A stretch of DNA of 64,000 nt from Acinetobacter sp. ANC 4805 (GCF_022549495.1 NZ_JAKZGD010000004.1:124001-188000), one strand, 5' to 3'. Counted from the stretch's first letter, positions 18,601-27,193 are shown. Translations and numbers: made by a program. Notes: generated by a model from the letters alone, not told the origin.

Positions 18601-19043
18601 ATGCTCTAACATCATACAATAAAGTTGGAGCAAAACCACTCAATGCTTGGTTAACCCAAAAATGGTTTTTAACAGCTTTACCTCAACGATTTACACCTTT
18701 TAGACAGAGTTCTCCGAATATTCAGCTTTTTGCTGTATTAAAAAATCAAAAACTTGAGTTTTCTATAAAAGATGATTTTGGGAAATATATTAATCGTAAC
18801 GGTTTTTATAATATTCATCACATTCAATTAAATGAGTTGGATAATAAAAGATTATGGTTAAATCGAAATTATTACGACATTTTATGTCGTTTAGCTCTTG
18901 ATAATTCAGGTGAAAATGAGGATATTGAGGAAAAGATAGAATCATTATCAAAACGGTATGGGGAAATTATGTTACCGGAATATGATGAGAATAAAAATCT
19001 TATCTATTCAGAACAATTTGGACTTGTAGTGTTAGATAAATAA
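15669..19043 (+). CDS. cas3: Cas2-3 fusion nuclease-helicase (type I-F)
   Basis: This is the signature fusion of type I-F, with 1124 residues. Residues 1-95 are a Cas2 domain (MIVTFISQCEKKAIPRTRRV). An HD nuclease follows with LLHDWGKA (His123-Asp124) and later SHHRLP. The SF2 helicase has Walker A at ASTGKGKT (433-440), the DEVD box at 596-599, the SATIPP motif and QLAGRVLRHRR (motif VI). It shreds DNA bound by the Csy complex and is recruited to Cas1 for spacer acquisition. All motifs are intact. It overlaps cas1 by 4 bp, and csy1 follows after 14 bp. Confidence 0.97.
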   Translation: MIVTFISQCEKKAIPRTRRVLDAFADRIGDNTWQTVITEDGLIAVKKLLRKTVTKSTAVSCHWIRGRRRSELLWIVGNRNKFNSQGIVPVNTTKKKLDQNKWENDWHYLPLIKALVAVSALLHDWGKATVLFQQKLLSKNNQYKGDPLRHEWISCLLLNALVQSSGDIETDEAWLNLFISQSWNEELLKQTIVKNSDQSKVLDQLPPLAQLVAWLIVSHHRLPNLKSEEEYKKYGSEDVSYINNLFELIKADWGYQNKFEEKEYQQRLKLCFEFKQGLLTQSSEWNKQIKKWSTRLLQESQVSQQIFADGSWRVILHHARLCLMLGDHYYSSCEADKTWKTNLSLVANTDPLTKQAKQYLDEHLVRVSENAMRVAQSLSRLADDMESAYDIQKLKKKSPQGFEWQDQAVKGIQQFIQKNEIARKQGWFIVNMASTGKGKTIANAKIMQALSKDGGSLRYILALGLRTLTLQTGDSYRHDIGLGNHELAVLIGSKAVQELHHKNTKNDQKDEINIEEIGSESLEELLENELDYDAMPQADFMNALFPKHQEQRNKAFLYKPVLTCTIDHMIAATETKRGGKYILPSLRLSSSDLVIDEVDDFNGQDLIAIARLIHLAGMLGRKVMISSATIPPALAEGFFNAYQQGWLLYCAFKKVKNTDTVAMWIDEFKTKIQTIDSSQPIQAIQHYKHSHHSFIELRADALNKQIVKHKAYIVDCADLVAEKEVHRLDQSLQSQYFERIKQNVEQLHLDHHTIDIQTGKKVSFGVVRVANIPPCVALTQYLLNAEWSKSITPRVMAYHSRQVLLLRSEQERHLDQILKRKEKREEQPAAFSNEVIRQHLDSTDDEHVIFILVATPVEEVGRDHDFDWAIVEPSSYRSIIQLAGRVLRHRRLEHDIQKPNIALLQYNLRGLRKAKVAFEKPGFEVNNDKFKLQTKNLTELLEITASDFNINAIPRIKANQPLQAVKKLADLEHAVMGDALTSYNKVGAKPLNAWLTQKWFLTALPQRFTPFRQSSPNIQLFAVLKNQKLEFSIKDDFGKYINRNGFYNIHHIQLNELDNKRLWLNRNYYDILCRLALDNSGENEDIEEKIESLSKRYGEIMLPEYDENKNLIYSEQFGLVVLDK

Positions 19044-19057
19044 TAAATGGGGGAAAT

Positions 19058-20308
19058 ATGGCAGAAAGTATCTATGCTTTTTTGAACGAGCGAAAAGAAC
19101 TTTGGTTAAAAGATCGGATAAAAAAGGCAGAAAATGAAAATGTAATGGCTGAATTACAACAACAAGCAAATGATAAATTTAGTTTAAATGAGTGGTTACC
19201 TGACGCAGCAAAGCGGGTTACACAGCTTTCTATGGTTAGCCACCCGAGTAAGTTTAGTCATCCAAGTGCAAAAACTTCAAGTGTAATTGCCAAAGTGGAA
19301 CAATCTAATGACGGCTATTTACGAAGTGGGAATGTGGATTATTCATTAGATGTATTTGGCAATGCTGCTGCAATGGATGTATTTAAGTTTTTATCCTTAC
19401 CATTAAACGAAAAGTTAACGGTATTGGATGGTTTTGAACAGCAAGATCAAGAGTTGAAAACTCTAATTACTCATGCTGAATTAAACTTTGATACTTTAAG
19501 TACAGAGTTTATAAAAATAAAAGTAACAGATCATTCTGTTAAAACAGATCATTTGGTGAAACAAGTTTATTTTCCTATTCGTGAAGCTCAATATCATTTA
19601 CTTTCTATTTTAACGCCATCGGGATTAATCACTCGACTAAAACAATCCATTGATGCGATACGTTTTTCTGAAGATACTAAACAAGCTAAAGATACGCGTA
19701 AGAAAAATGAGCATCATGAAATAGGCTATCCTGATATTTTTGATTTGACTGTTACTGGATATGGTGGAACTCAACCACAAAATGTCAGTGTTTTAAATAG
19801 TCAAAATGCAGGGCGGGCTTATTTATTATCGAGTTGCCCACCTGTATTAGAAAAAAGAGCAATTCGGCTGCCTAAAACAGATTTTTTTCTTCAATGTTTA
19901 TATAGAAAAAACTATCAAGACAGTTTTATTCAATTGCATAAATTTATGCAGCTTGATTTAAATAATATTGATATTCGAAATGCGATCCGAAATATCATTC
20001 AGTTTGTGATAGATCAAATATTGTTACAGGCATTAAGAACTAGAGAATATGCAACCGATGGTTGGTCAAATCAAGATTATTACGCAAATTTACCTAAAGT
20101 ACAGCGTATTTGGTTAGATAAAATTCATCAAAAAGAAAGAGAAGCAGATAATGACTGGTGTGAGGAGTTAAGTAAAGAAATTGCTCGTTGGATATTACGG
20201 AGTTATGAAAAAATCATTAGCGATGCTTATACATTAGGAACAGGTGAGTTGCTTGATGTTAAACAACGTGTAGAAAAATCATTACAACAAGCAAAGGGAT
20301 TTTTTTAA
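19058..20308 (+). CDS. csy1: Csy1 (Cas8f), large subunit of the type I-F complex
   Basis: This is the Cas8f subunit, 416 residues, which with Csy2 forms the tail of the Csy surveillance complex and recognises the PAM. The family start is visible (ESIYAFLNERKELWLKDRI), as is the hallmark VSHPSKFSHPSAK at about 59-71. GGGGGAAATATGG precedes the ATG, giving a strong binding site. The stop overlaps the csy2 start by one base (TAATG). It is a normal-length member. Confidence 0.94.
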   Translation: MAESIYAFLNERKELWLKDRIKKAENENVMAELQQQANDKFSLNEWLPDAAKRVTQLSMVSHPSKFSHPSAKTSSVIAKVEQSNDGYLRSGNVDYSLDVFGNAAAMDVFKFLSLPLNEKLTVLDGFEQQDQELKTLITHAELNFDTLSTEFIKIKVTDHSVKTDHLVKQVYFPIREAQYHLLSILTPSGLITRLKQSIDAIRFSEDTKQAKDTRKKNEHHEIGYPDIFDLTVTGYGGTQPQNVSVLNSQNAGRAYLLSSCPPVLEKRAIRLPKTDFFLQCLYRKNYQDSFIQLHKFMQLDLNNIDIRNAIRNIIQFVIDQILLQALRTREYATDGWSNQDYYANLPKVQRIWLDKIHQKEREADNDWCEELSKEIARWILRSYEKIISDAYTLGTGELLDVKQRVEKSLQQAKGFF

Positions 20309-21195
20309 TGCGCCATTTTTTATTGATTCCTCATTTAAAACTTCAAAATGCCAATGCAATGAGTAGTCCATATACGATTGGATTTCCTGCAATGACTGCG
20401 TGGCTCGGTGCAGTTCATGCTTTGCAACGAAAATTACAAACTAAAACGTGTGATGTGGCTTTAACTAAAGTGGCAATTAGCTGCCATGAATTTAATTTGC
20501 AAACCTATAAAGGGCAGGGGGATTTTGTTCATTCCATTATAGGTACTGCAAATCCCTTAGATAAAGATGGTAGTCGTCCTGCTTTTATTGAAGAGGCACG
20601 TTGTCATTTAGAAGTTTCACTTTTAATTGAAGTTGAAAATCTAAACATAAAAAAGAGAGAGCAACTTTTAGAACTTATTCCTGATCTCGTGTGCAGTATG
20701 AAATTTGCAAGTGGAGATGTTTTAGCAGTGAAAGATTATCAGATCATAGATTTTGATGATGAAGACGAAAATCAAGATAAAGAGTTAAGACCCATCTTAA
20801 ATAAATTAATGCTTGGGCACGTAATCATTGAGCGCCGTGATCTTGTTATAGAAAGCATGAATCAGGGTAAAGATGCGCTAGATGCGGTTTTAGATTATTT
20901 GAAGGTCACCCATAATTCTACCATAGATGAAAATGACAAAGTGACATGGGCATCAAAGCGTAAAGCTCAAGGTTGGCTTGTGCCTATTGCTGTTGGTTTT
21001 CAGGGAATTTCCGAACTTGGACAAGCAAGAAATCAACGTGATGCCAATACCCCGCATAGATTTGCTGAAAGCGTTTTAACGTTAGGTGAATTTGTGATGC
21101 CGTATCGTATAGAGCATATTGATCAATTGCTATGGAAGTATCATGTTGATTTACAAAATAATTTATACCTTTGTCAAAACCAAACAACAACTTAA
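20308..21195 (+). CDS. csy2: Csy2 (Cas5f)
   Basis: This is the Cas5f subunit, 295 residues, which binds the 5' handle of the crRNA (CTTAGAAA in this locus) and pairs with Csy1. The RAMP-like start (RHFLLIPHLKLQNANAMSSPYTIGFPAMTAWLGAVHAL) and the RKAQGWLVPIAVGFQGIS segment are typical of Csy2. The start codon overlaps the csy1 stop, and csy3 follows after 26 bp with its own AAAAAGGAAAAA site. Confidence 0.93.
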   Translation: MRHFLLIPHLKLQNANAMSSPYTIGFPAMTAWLGAVHALQRKLQTKTCDVALTKVAISCHEFNLQTYKGQGDFVHSIIGTANPLDKDGSRPAFIEEARCHLEVSLLIEVENLNIKKREQLLELIPDLVCSMKFASGDVLAVKDYQIIDFDDEDENQDKELRPILNKLMLGHVIIERRDLVIESMNQGKDALDAVLDYLKVTHNSTIDENDKVTWASKRKAQGWLVPIAVGFQGISELGQARNQRDANTPHRFAESVLTLGEFVMPYRIEHIDQLLWKYHVDLQNNLYLCQNQTTT

Positions 21196-21221
21196 TTTTA
21201 TATTGAAAAAAGGAAAAACTC

Positions 21222-22235
21222 ATGGCTAAAAATGAAAAAGCAATTGCAAGTGTACTGGCATTTGAAAAGAAACTTGTTCCATCTGATGGTTATTTTTACG
21301 GAACAACTTGGATTAATCGTAATGAACAAACAGCATTAAAGCTGATTGAAAAATCTGTACGAGGAACGATTTCAAACCGTTTAAAACCTGCCGTTGCAGG
21401 TGACCCAATAAAACTGAATGCCGAGGTTGAAAAAGCCAATTTACAAACTGTAGATGCATGTGCTTTGGGAGAAAATCAGGACACCTTAAAAGTTTCATTT
21501 ACGTTGAAAGTACTTGGTGGCGTTGAAAACCCATCTGCTTGTAATAACGAAATATTTTTAAATTCTTATCAAGCTGTAGCAAAAAACTACATCGAACAAT
21601 ATGGTTTTACTGAGCTTGCTAAACGCTACGCGCTCAATATCGCCAATGCTCGGTTTTTATGGCGTAATCGTGTTGGAGCTGAAAAAGTAGAAGTTGTTGT
21701 TACGATTAATGATCAAGCAGCAATCACTTTTAATGCTTTGGAATATCCATTGCATGACTTTGATCAGATTGATGAGAAAGTACAAAATTTAGCAAACCAA
21801 ATTGCACATGCTTTAAAAGGTGAAACAGCTTATTTATTAATTAAAGTTGAAGCTTATGCTTTAGTTGGTAAAGCGCAAGAAGTCTATCCAAGTGAAGAAT
21901 TGGTACTGGATAAAGGAAAAGGCAATAAGAGCAAAATTCTTTATCAAGTGAATGATGTTGCTGCAATGCATTCTCAAAAAATCGGTAATGCACTGCGTAC
22001 GATTGATACTTGGTATCCTGAATTTGATGATAAAAAAACAGCAATTGCGATAGAACCATATGGTGCGGTTACAAATCTTGGAAAAGCGTATAGAACACCT
22101 AAAGATAAAGTTGATTTTTTTAACTTATTTGATAAGTACGCTTTAGGTGAGTCATTGGCTAATACTGAACAAGAACACTATGTAATGGCAGTTTTAGTTC
22201 GTGGTGGAGTATTTGGTCAAAGTGGAAAGGAGTAA
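21222..22235 (+). CDS. csy3: Csy3 (Cas7f) backbone subunit
   Basis: This is the Cas7f subunit, 337 residues, of which six copies coat the crRNA spacer. Csy3 features include VLAFEKKLVPSDGYFYGTTW at the start, RNRVGAEKVEVVV and a C-terminal MAVLVRGGVFGQSGKE. It has its own strong ribosome binding site (AAAAAAGGAAAAACTC), which fits the higher stoichiometry needed for this subunit. It is separated from csy4 by only 3 bp. Confidence 0.95.
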   Translation: MAKNEKAIASVLAFEKKLVPSDGYFYGTTWINRNEQTALKLIEKSVRGTISNRLKPAVAGDPIKLNAEVEKANLQTVDACALGENQDTLKVSFTLKVLGGVENPSACNNEIFLNSYQAVAKNYIEQYGFTELAKRYALNIANARFLWRNRVGAEKVEVVVTINDQAAITFNALEYPLHDFDQIDEKVQNLANQIAHALKGETAYLLIKVEAYALVGKAQEVYPSEELVLDKGKGNKSKILYQVNDVAAMHSQKIGNALRTIDTWYPEFDDKKTAIAIEPYGAVTNLGKAYRTPKDKVDFFNLFDKYALGESLANTEQEHYVMAVLVRGGVFGQSGKE

Positions 22236-22238
22236 TCA

Positions 22239-22853
22239 ATGGATTATTACCAAGAAATTACTTTGATTGATCAAGCTGAGATTTCACCTTATTTCCTTTG
22301 GTCAAAAATCTATATGCAGTTACATTTTGCTTTAGTGGAAATGAAAGATCAGTACAATCAAGTGCCAATAGGAATTTCTTTTCCTGATTATGTGTATGAA
22401 ATGCAGGAAAATAAAAGATCTAAAGTTGGTTTAGGTGGGAAACTACGTATTTTTGCTATATCTGAAATAGATTTACAAAAACTAGATATCCGAAAATGGC
22501 TAGATCGTTTATTAGATTACACACATATCACGAGTGTACGTCCTGTCCCTGAAAATAGAATTACAGGCTATGCCATTTATAGGCGTAAACAGGTGAAAAC
22601 TAATCCACAGCGTTTGGCTCGTCACCGTGTGAAGCGTGGTGATATTGGTTTTGATGAAGCATTGGCTCGTTATAGTAATGTTGTAACAACAACAGATTTA
22701 CCTTATATCCAATTGCAAAGTTTAAGTACTTCTGATGAACAAGATAAGAGACTGTTTAAGTTGTTCATTGAAAAGAAATCTGCTGAAAAATCTGAAACTC
22801 AGGTTTTTAGTACTTATGGTTTAAGTTCACAGAGTTCTGTACCCGAATTTTAA
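22239..22853 (+). CDS. csy4: Csy4 (Cas6f) crRNA endoribonuclease
   Basis: This is the Cas6f nuclease, 204 residues, which cuts pre-crRNA at the base of the repeat hairpin and stays bound to it. The catalytic His29 lies in YMQLHFAL, at the same number as in the Pseudomonas enzyme. The arginine-rich helix contacting the stem is visible in YRRKQVKTNPQRLARHRVKRG-like sequence at about 110-130. The adjacent array repeats carry the matching CTGCC/GGCAG stem. It is the last gene of the operon and lies 131 bp before the array. Confidence 0.95.
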   Translation: MDYYQEITLIDQAEISPYFLWSKIYMQLHFALVEMKDQYNQVPIGISFPDYVYEMQENKRSKVGLGGKLRIFAISEIDLQKLDIRKWLDRLLDYTHITSVRPVPENRITGYAIYRRKQVKTNPQRLARHRVKRGDIGFDEALARYSNVVTTTDLPYIQLQSLSTSDEQDKRLFKLFIEKKSAEKSETQVFSTYGLSSQSSVPEF

Positions 22854-22984
22854 CCCAATATTTTTATACTCTTTAACAGCTTAATAAAATCAATAAGTTA
22901 TAAACGTGGGTTAAAACTTGGGTCTTTTACTAGATTTAAAGTTTAACTCACTGTTATAGCTTTATTTTTTGTGTTAATTTTACT
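22854..22984 (+). promoter_or_regulatory. CRISPR leader
   Basis: This AT-rich 131-bp stretch between csy4 and the first repeat reads in the array direction. It has no terminator after csy4, so array transcription may come partly from the cas operon. It contains a full IHF consensus match at 22888-22900. The most conserved repeats lie at this end and the degenerate ones at the far end, confirming the orientation. Confidence 0.75.
22888..22900 (+). promoter_or_regulatory. Candidate IHF site in the CRISPR leader
   Basis: AATCAATAAGTTA matches WATCAANNNNTTR at every defined position, 84 bp before the first repeat. IHF bends the leader during spacer integration in type I-E and I-F systems. Confidence 0.55.
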
Positions 22985-25353
22985 GTTCACTGCCATGTAG
23001 GCAGCTTAGAAACAACATCGCTAATGCAATCATCCATCCGTATGGTTCACTGCCATGTAGGCAGCTTAGAAAAATGTCTCAGAAAAAACATTAAGATTTT
23101 CGACGTTCACTGCCATGTAGGCAGCTTAGAAATTTCGTTGTGCAGCTACCTAAATGCTTTAATTGTTCACTGCCATGTAGGCAGCTTAGAAAAATTCAAC
23201 GGACTGTCAATTATGATCGTGATCGTTCACTGCCATGTAGGCAGCTTAGAAAAATGACAATATCGTCGAATTGGTCATTTAGAGGTTCACTGCCATGTAG
23301 GCAGCTTAGAAAAGCCAATGAATTTCTAAATGTAATTTCATCTTGTTCACTGCCATGTAGGCAGCTTAGAAAATTCATATTCAACTTTCAAAATGATGAA
23401 AAATGTTCACTGCCATGTAGGCAGCTTAGAAAAGAGTTTAATAATCAACTTGAAGAATTTATTAGTTCACTGCCATGTAGGCAGCTTAGAAAAGTGTAAT
23501 CTTGTAAAAACTCGTAGACTACGCGTTCACTGCCATGTAGGCAGCTTAGAAAGCTCAAGATATTAATGGAAAAATCTGGAATGTGTTCACTGCCATGTAG
23601 GCAGCTTAGAAATCATGGAAAAACTTAAAAGCCATTTCAGTAAAGTTCACTGCCATGTAGGCAGCTTAGAAAAAAGATTGATTGCCCAAGTACTAATTGT
23701 GGTGCGTTCACTGCCATGTAGGCAGCTTAGAAAAACTGAAGCATTTCACTGGGAACGCTTCCCAAGTTCACTGCCATGTAGGCAGCTTAGAAAGTATTCG
23801 ATCAAATAATTGCTATGGCGTTTGGGTTCACTGCCATGTAGGCAGCTTAGAAAAGCAGCTGGAGGCGCAGATAAAGCGATAATGGGTTCACTGCCATGTA
23901 GGCAGCTTAGAAAATTACAAATCTCAATCGGATCTGCTGCAAAAAGTTCACTGCCATGTAGGCAGCTTAGAAATTCAAGTTTCGTTTTAGGTGCAAGTTC
24001 AAATTGTTCACTGCCATGTAGGCAGCTTAGAAATAGACGTATACGTTTTCGCAATATGAACGGTCGTTCACTGCCATGTAGGCAGCTTAGAAAGTTTGAA
24101 ACTTGTTCCATAACCACGTCAGCAAGTTCACTGCCATGTAGGCAGCTTAGAAATAAATGATTAATTTCAGGATTACAACCACCACGTTCACTGCCATGTA
24201 GGCAGCTTAGAAATTTACGAGCTAACGAACAACCAGTACCATTAAGTTCACTGCCATGTAGGCAGCTTAGAAATGCCATGCGAATCAGCCAGCTTTATAT
24301 TTGCTGTTCACTGCCATGTAGGCAGCTTAGAAAGAAGTCCACAGCAAAGGATGGTGTGATCGCAGGTTCACTGCCATGTAGGCAGCTTAGAAAAACAAGC
24401 ACAACGGGTACTGTTACATATCCATGTTCACTGCCATGTAGGCAGCTTAGAAAGTTAGGCGCTCAGCTAGAATTGTTAAACCCAAGTTCACTGCCATGTA
24501 GGCAGCTTAGAAACATGTCAGAACAAGTCTACAACATTATTATGCGTTCACTGCCATGTAGGCAGCTTAGAAAACCGAAGTGGGCTAGTAATTTAAACAA
24601 TAATTGTTCACTGCCATGTAGGCAGCTTAGAAAAGTTAAATATAACTTAACTCCAATGACTGGAAGTTCACTGCCATGTAGGCAGCTTAGAAAGAAAAAG
24701 ATGAAGTCGAGCAGATGCTTGTTGAGTTCACTGCCATGTAGGCAGCTTAGAAAGATTGACGGTATTAAAAAGGTGCATGTTCAGAGTTCACTGCCATGTA
24801 GGCAGCTTAGAAAAAAATAGAAGACACCTTCCAAGAACACATTTGGTTCACTGCCATGTAGGCAGCTTAGAAAATAGTAAACTCCATATAACCCACCCAG
24901 TGTGGGTTCACTGCCATGTAGGCAGCTTAGAAATGAGGCAATTCCAATTGCGAATTTGGCAGTGCGTTCACTGCCATGTAGGCAGCTTAGAAATGCATTA
25001 ATCGGTGCTGCTGTTGTCGCAATGTGTTCACTGCCATGTAGGCAGCTTAGAAAATCTCGCCTGCGTACCAGCGACCATTGCGTGAGTTCACTGCCATGTA
25101 GGCAGCTTAGAAAGTCGGGCAATATCTATGAGCGTTACGCAATAAGTTCACTGCCATGTAGGCAGCTTAGAAAAACAATACGTGTCAATTTGATTTGCAA
25201 ATCACGTTCACTGCCATGTAGGCAGCTTAGAAAAAATGCAGTTGTCACGCTTGCATGGTTGCGATGTTCCCAGCCATGTAGGCAGCTTAGAAATCCAAAC
25301 TAATAAGCTCATTAAAATCAGTTTCGTTCACTGCCATGTAGGCAGCTTAGAAC
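22985..25353 (+). CRISPR. Type I-F CRISPR array, 40 repeats and 39 spacers
   Basis: The 28-bp repeat starts GTTCACTGCC and ends GGCAGCTTAGAAA, with a 5-bp stem CTGCC/GGCAG around ATGTA, the Csy4 substrate. Twelve repeats run from 22985 with a strict 60-bp period. One interval is 61 bp (a 33-nt spacer at 23673-23705), then 28 more repeats run from 23706 with a 60-bp period. All other spacers are 32 nt. Repeats 1-38 appear identical. Repeat 39 (25266) has two substitutions (positions 5 and 7) and repeat 40 (25326) ends in C instead of A. I saw no duplicated spacer. Confidence 0.99.
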
Positions 25354-25423
25354 GTTTAAATTAAATGGATTTTTATTTCCTAGTTATATTTTATTAGTTA
25401 AAATGAAAAAATAAAAAGAGTTT

Positions 25424-26482
25424 ATGCTTTATTATTTAATGCGTAATTCAATATTATTTTTTGGACTTATATTTGTGAAAAAATATCCTATTATTCTAAG
25501 TATTCTGTTATTTAGTTTTATACAAAGCGTATGGGCGAATATGAGTCCGCAAGCTCGAATTATCAATGGTAATACGACTACAGAAGCACAAATTCCTTGG
25601 CAAGTTGCACTCATAACTAGTCCCTTAGACCCTTATCAATCCTACATTTGCTCAGGAAGCTTAGTTGCAGATCGTTGGGTGGTGACAGCAGCACATTGTA
25701 TTGAACCACTCGAAAAACAAAACAGTGATTATTATATTTTGATTGGTGCAAAAAATTTACAAAGTATTCAATTAGGACAAATTATTAAAGTTAAAAAGGG
25801 GCATATACATGAGAAATATAATAATCGTATTTATGATAACGATCTTGCACTATTAGAATTGGAAAGTGCTGTCGATTTTATAAAATGTGGTAAAAATTGC
25901 CAAACAATCGATATTATTAATCCAACTTTAGAAAAACAAAATGCATTGATTGCGAGTATGACGCAAATTGCAGGGTGGGGAGTATTAGAGGATTGTGACA
26001 ATAGTCAATCTCTAGTTTGTCAGCAGTACGCAGGGCAAATGATGAGAAATCCTGCGCTGTATCCAACGACTTTAAGATATACCACCGTAAAATTAGCCAA
26101 TTGTCTATCTTCATCATCATTATATAGCGCGCAACAAATTACTCAGAATATGCTTTGTGCAGAATCACCGATGCAAGACAGTCTTACAGATGCTTGTTAT
26201 GGTGATAGCGGTGCAGGTTTAACGATTAATAATTTAGAAAAACCATATTTGCTAGGTGTTGCGAGTTGGGGAATTGGTTGTGCCAAGGTTGGGTATCCTG
26301 GGGTTTATACTCGAGTTGCGAACTATTCAGATTGGTTAAATGCTTATCTGCATCCAAGTACCGTTCCCGAACAAAAAAATAGCCAAACAAGCCAATCGGG
26401 TGGTGGAAGTGTCAGTGTGTTCATGATTTTATTCTTAGTAATGTTGGCGATTGTACGTTGGCGCTTTATTAAAAGTGCTTAA
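25424..26482 (+). CDS. Trypsin-like serine protease with GlyGly-CTERM-like tail
   Basis: This is a secreted S1 protease of up to 352 residues. A signal sequence lies at about 19-38 (KKYPIILSILLFSFIQSVWA). The activation-type site is R45-IING. The triad is His91 (VVTAAHC), Asp140 (DNDLALLEL) and Ser262 (CYGDSGAGL). Asp256 at the S1 pocket predicts cleavage after Lys/Arg. Six or more Cys suggest disulphides. The C-terminus has SQSGGGSVSVF, a hydrophobic run and a basic end (RWRFIKSA), resembling a GlyGly-CTERM/rhombosortase signal. The start is uncertain: ATG 25424, ATG 25439 or a GTG near 25475. It directly follows the CRISPR array. Confidence 0.88.
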   Translation: MLYYLMRNSILFFGLIFVKKYPIILSILLFSFIQSVWANMSPQARIINGNTTTEAQIPWQVALITSPLDPYQSYICSGSLVADRWVVTAAHCIEPLEKQNSDYYILIGAKNLQSIQLGQIIKVKKGHIHEKYNNRIYDNDLALLELESAVDFIKCGKNCQTIDIINPTLEKQNALIASMTQIAGWGVLEDCDNSQSLVCQQYAGQMMRNPALYPTTLRYTTVKLANCLSSSSLYSAQQITQNMLCAESPMQDSLTDACYGDSGAGLTINNLEKPYLLGVASWGIGCAKVGYPGVYTRVANYSDWLNAYLHPSTVPEQKNSQTSQSGGGSVSVFMILFLVMLAIVRWRFIKSA

Positions 26483-26528
26483 TATTTTTTGCTTTATACT
26501 GAATACCTGAAATTGATGAGTTTTAACT

Positions 26529-27140
26529 ATGCGTGGTCTTTATCTTATTACCAATGATGATCCTCTCCAATTATTATTAGAAAAATTAGAGGTCGCTTTG
26601 GCGACAGGGCATATTGCGATTTTACAGTATCGTCGTAAGAAAGTCGCAAAAGCTGATCAGCCTGATGAAGTTGAACAAATCCAAGCCCTCTGTGAAACAT
26701 ACCAAGTTCCATTTGTGATTAATGATGATTTGGAATTGGCTAAGCAATTTGGTTTAGGTGTACATCTTGGACAGTCTGATGGTGAAATTACGGATGCCGC
26801 TGCACGCTTATCACAAGGTGTCATTATTGGTCGTACCTGTCTTAATTCATTAGAATTGGCTGAGAAAGCAATTGCTGAAGGTGCAACCTATGTGGCCTTT
26901 GGTGCAGTTTATGCAACTTCAACCAAACCTGAAGCGGGGAATGTTGGGATTGAAGTGATTCAACAGGCAAAGCAAAAATTTGATGTACCCATTTGTGCAA
27001 TCGGTGGTCTGACAGTCGAAAATTCTCAGCTTGTGATCGATGCTGGGGCGAGCCTTTGTGCGGTCATTAGTGATATATTAGGACGATCAACAGCCGAAAT
27101 TCCTGCTCGTGTAGCTGCATGGGCACAGTTATTTGCATAA
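26529..27140 (+). CDS. thiE: Thiamine-phosphate synthase
   Basis: The enzyme joins HMP-pyrophosphate and thiazole phosphate to give thiamine phosphate, the last condensation of thiamine synthesis. The 203-residue TIM barrel shows family motifs ILQYRRKK, FVINDDLELA, GVHLGQSDG (diphosphate/Mg binding), AFGAVYATSTKP and the phosphate loop CAIGGLT. It is a stand-alone ThiE without a fused ThiD. No thiamine riboswitch is evident in the 46-bp gap upstream. hemL follows after 81 bp. Confidence 0.92.
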   Translation: MRGLYLITNDDPLQLLLEKLEVALATGHIAILQYRRKKVAKADQPDEVEQIQALCETYQVPFVINDDLELAKQFGLGVHLGQSDGEITDAAARLSQGVIIGRTCLNSLELAEKAIAEGATYVAFGAVYATSTKPEAGNVGIEVIQQAKQKFDVPICAIGGLTVENSQLVIDAGASLCAVISDILGRSTAEIPARVAAWAQLFA

Positions 27141-27157
27141 TTTTTTATTCGCCTTGT

Positions 27158-27193
27158 GGAACTGCAAAGGTTCTTCTGAACTTTAGTTGTTCC
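27158..27193 (+). other. Imperfect stem-loop between thiE and hemL
   Basis: The outer arms are GGAAC (27158-27162) and GTTCC (27189-27193). The inner arms AAAGGTTC (27066 offset 27166-27173) and GAACTTT (27178-27184) have a bulged G and a TTCT loop. There is no T run, so it may be an mRNA structure in the hemL 5' region rather than a terminator. Confidence 0.35.

Noticed and set aside
14707..22853. Transposon-associated (Tn7-like) I-F variant
   Set aside because: Cas1 and Cas2-3 are both present and intact, Csy1 and Csy2 are separate genes, and no tns genes are nearby, so this is a standard interference-competent I-F system.
23024..25303. Many overlapping open frames with repeated SLPCRQLRK, VHCHVGSLEK or FLSCLHGSE motifs
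   Set aside because: They are the CRISPR repeat translated in different frames; the 60-bp period is a multiple of three, so long frames stay open artificially.
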